A DNA stretch of 33,295 nt, taken from NCBI RefSeq assembly GCF_900091595.1, contig NZ_FMCW01000001.1, forward strand, positions 1-33,295, in the 5' to 3' direction. The position numbers and the translations under genes are program-made. Numbering within the stretch: the stretch's first letter is position 1; each line of letters opens with the position of its first letter. This DNA comes from Micromonospora haikouensis (GTDB lineage: Bacteria; Actinomycetota; Actinomycetes; Mycobacteriales; Micromonosporaceae). The notes beneath the pieces were generated by a model, which worked only from the letters and a program-made list of their open reading frames with translations, had not been told where the DNA came from and did not search any database. Positions 31,796-33,295 of the stretch are shown here, one piece after another.

Positions 31796-33295
31796 GGACG
31801 ACCGGCACTGGCCGCTGAGCAGCGAGCAGCAGCGGCTGTGGTTCATCGACCGGCTGACGCCGGCCAGCGCCGCCTACCACGTGCCGGTGTCGTGGCGGCT
31901 GCGGGACGCCGTACCGCTGCCGGAGGTCGTCGCCACCGTCGGCCGCCTGCTGGCCCGGCACGACGCGTTGTTCACGGCCTTCGCGGAGGTCGACGGCGAG
32001 CCGGTGCAGCGCCTGCTGCCGGCCCGCGAACTGCCCCTGGAGGTGCACGACCTCACCGACTGCCCGGCCGCCGAGCGCGACGCCCGGTGCGCCGAGGTGG
32101 TGCGGGAGGTGTCCCGCCGACCGTTCGACCTGAGCGCCGGGCCCCTGGCCCGCGCGGCGGTGTTCGCCGTCGACGACCACGTGCGGCTGCTCCACCTCAC
32201 CTTCCACCACATCGCCGTCGACGGCCTCTCGCTGGAGCTCGTCGAACGCGACCTCGCCGCCGGCCTGGGCGGCGCCCCCGTCCCGCCCCCGCCCCGGGCC
32301 GCGTACGTCGAGCACTGCGCCCGGCAGCAGGAACGGCTGGCCGGGCCGCGGGCGCAGCGGGACCTCGACCGGCGCGTCGAGCAGTTGCGGGGCGCGCCGG
32401 AACTGCTCGAACTCGGCCGCGACCGGCCCCGGCCCCGCGACTTCACCTACCGGGGCGAGACCCTGCGGTTCACCGTGGAGCCCGGCGTCCGCGACCGGGT
32501 GCGGGCCCTGGCGGCGGGCAGCGGCGTCACGCCGTACGTGGTGCTGCTGGCGGCCTTCCACGTCTTCCTGCACCGGCAGACCGGGCAGACCGACCTCGTC
32601 GTCGGCTCGCCGGTCGCCGGCCGGGGGGACAGCCGGTTCCTCGACGTGGTCGGCCTGTTCGCCGGCACGATGGTGGCCCGCACCGACCTGGGCGGCGAGC
32701 CGACGTTCGAGGCCGTCGTGGCGCGCACCCAGGAGTCGGTGCTGGACGCCCTGGAGCACCTCGACGTGCCGTTCGACCGGCTCGTCAACCGCCTCGTGCC
32801 GCAGCGGGTGCCCAGCCACGGCCCGCTCGTGCAGGTGCTGTTCGCGTTCCACGAGACGGGGCCGGCGGCCGGGGCCGGCGCCGCGGGCGGAGCCGGGGCG
32901 GGGGCCGGCGCGTCGTTCCTCACCCGCGAGTTCGTGCCCACCGACACGGCGAAGCTGGACCTCACGTTCACCGTCTACGACGTCGGCGACCGCTTCGACA
33001 TCGAGATCGAGTACTGCACGGACCTGTTCGGCCGCGACTCGGTCGAGCACTTCTTCCGGCACTGGTCGCACCTGCTGTCGAGCGCTCTCGATGCGCCCCG
33101 GCTGGCGATCGGACACCTCGCGGCGATGGACGCCGCCGAGCGGTCGCTGATCCGGTCCTGGTCGGCGGCCCAGACGTCGGCGGCGGGTGACGACGCCGAC
33201 CTGCTGGTGCACGAGTTGGTGGGTCGGTGGGTGGAGGGGTCGCCGGGTGCGGTGGCGGTGGTGTGTGGGGAGGTGGTGTTGACGTATGGGGAGTT
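31788..33295 (+). CDS. Non-ribosomal peptide synthetase, partial (condensation plus start of adenylation domain)
   Basis: The frame runs from ATG 31788 to the end of the window, 502 codons with no stop. Residues ~7-440 form one condensation domain: PLSSEQQRLWFIDRL (C1), HHIAVDG at 140-146 (C3, the acyl-transfer motif with the catalytic second His), DLVVGSPVAGRG and VVGLFAGTMVART (C5-like), and VPFDRLVNRL. From about 470 the first lines of an adenylation domain appear (LVHELVGRWVEGSPGAVAVV, then LTYGE). A condensation domain at the extreme N-terminus means this protein either accepts an acyl/peptidyl chain from another carrier or N-acylates its first residue. Codon choice changes sharply at about 33,210. 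The ATG lies inside the MbtH-like gene (8-bp overlap). Confidence 0.95.
   Translation, partial: MGEDDRHWPLSSEQQRLWFIDRLTPASAAYHVPVSWRLRDAVPLPEVVATVGRLLARHDALFTAFAEVDGEPVQRLLPARELPLEVHDLTDCPAAERDARCAEVVREVSRRPFDLSAGPLARAAVFAVDDHVRLLHLTFHHIAVDGLSLELVERDLAAGLGGAPVPPPPRAAYVEHCARQQERLAGPRAQRDLDRRVEQLRGAPELLELGRDRPRPRDFTYRGETLRFTVEPGVRDRVRALAAGSGVTPYVVLLAAFHVFLHRQTGQTDLVVGSPVAGRGDSRFLDVVGLFAGTMVARTDLGGEPTFEAVVARTQESVLDALEHLDVPFDRLVNRLVPQRVPSHGPLVQVLFAFHETGPAAGAGAAGGAGAGAGASFLTREFVPTDTAKLDLTFTVYDVGDRFDIEIEYCTDLFGRDSVEHFFRHWSHLLSSALDAPRLAIGHLAAMDAAERSLIRSWSAAQTSAAGDDADLLVHELVGRWVEGSPGAVAVVCGEVVLTYGE

Overview
The window is very GC-rich with many GTG/TTG starts, 1-11 bp gene overlaps, an XRE-DUF5753/DUF397 gene pair, a MmyB-type regulator and an MbtH-NRPS locus. 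This fits an antibiotic-producing actinomycete, most likely a Micromonosporaceae member (Micromonospora/Salinispora-like). That placement is inferred from composition and gene families, not from a marker gene.

Positions 1-21.3 kb are a defence island. On the minus strand it carries all five core genes of a class 1 DISARM phage-defence system: drmD (SNF2-like helicase), drmMI (N6-adenine methyltransferase), drmA (helicase), drmB (DUF1998) and drmC (phospholipase-D nuclease fold). The system is split. drmD-drmMI (21.3-14.0 kb) and drmA-drmB-drmC (6.7-0.5 kb) are separated by about 7.3 kb of other genes. These are a same-strand HIRAN-domain gene directly behind drmMI, a convergent XRE-DUF5753/DUF397 pair, a divergent small-membrane-protein/XRE-TPR operon, and a plus-strand three-gene cassette of a DUF262 protein, a DUF3696 ATPase and an unrecognised 305-residue protein. 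The cassette is the best candidate here for an undescribed defence system nested inside DISARM. A DUF3320 fragment lies convergent to drmC at the left edge.

Divergent from drmD, at 21.56-25.56 kb, is a second conflict module: a small EACC1 protein overlapping a 1205-residue fusion of a caspase-like protease, a UPF1/DNA2-type SF1 helicase and a degenerate nuclease-like tail. The 244-bp promoter region shared with drmD holds three copies of the core CGAGTTCC, and drmD is preceded by a five-codon leader ORF that overlaps its start codon.

A bidirectional hairpin terminator at 25.57-25.60 kb closes the defence island. Beyond it lies a 1361-residue secreted protein on the minus strand, combining an alpha/beta-hydrolase, a beta-sandwich-like region, a right-handed beta-helix and Ig-like repeats. 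After a 765-bp gene-free region the left end of a non-ribosomal peptide cluster begins: a MmyB-type XRE regulator with a good promoter/operator, an MbtH-like protein, and an NRPS whose condensation domain is complete and whose adenylation domain is just entered at the right edge. Codon use there changes abruptly.

I found no tRNA, rRNA, CRISPR array, transposase or convincing attachment site.
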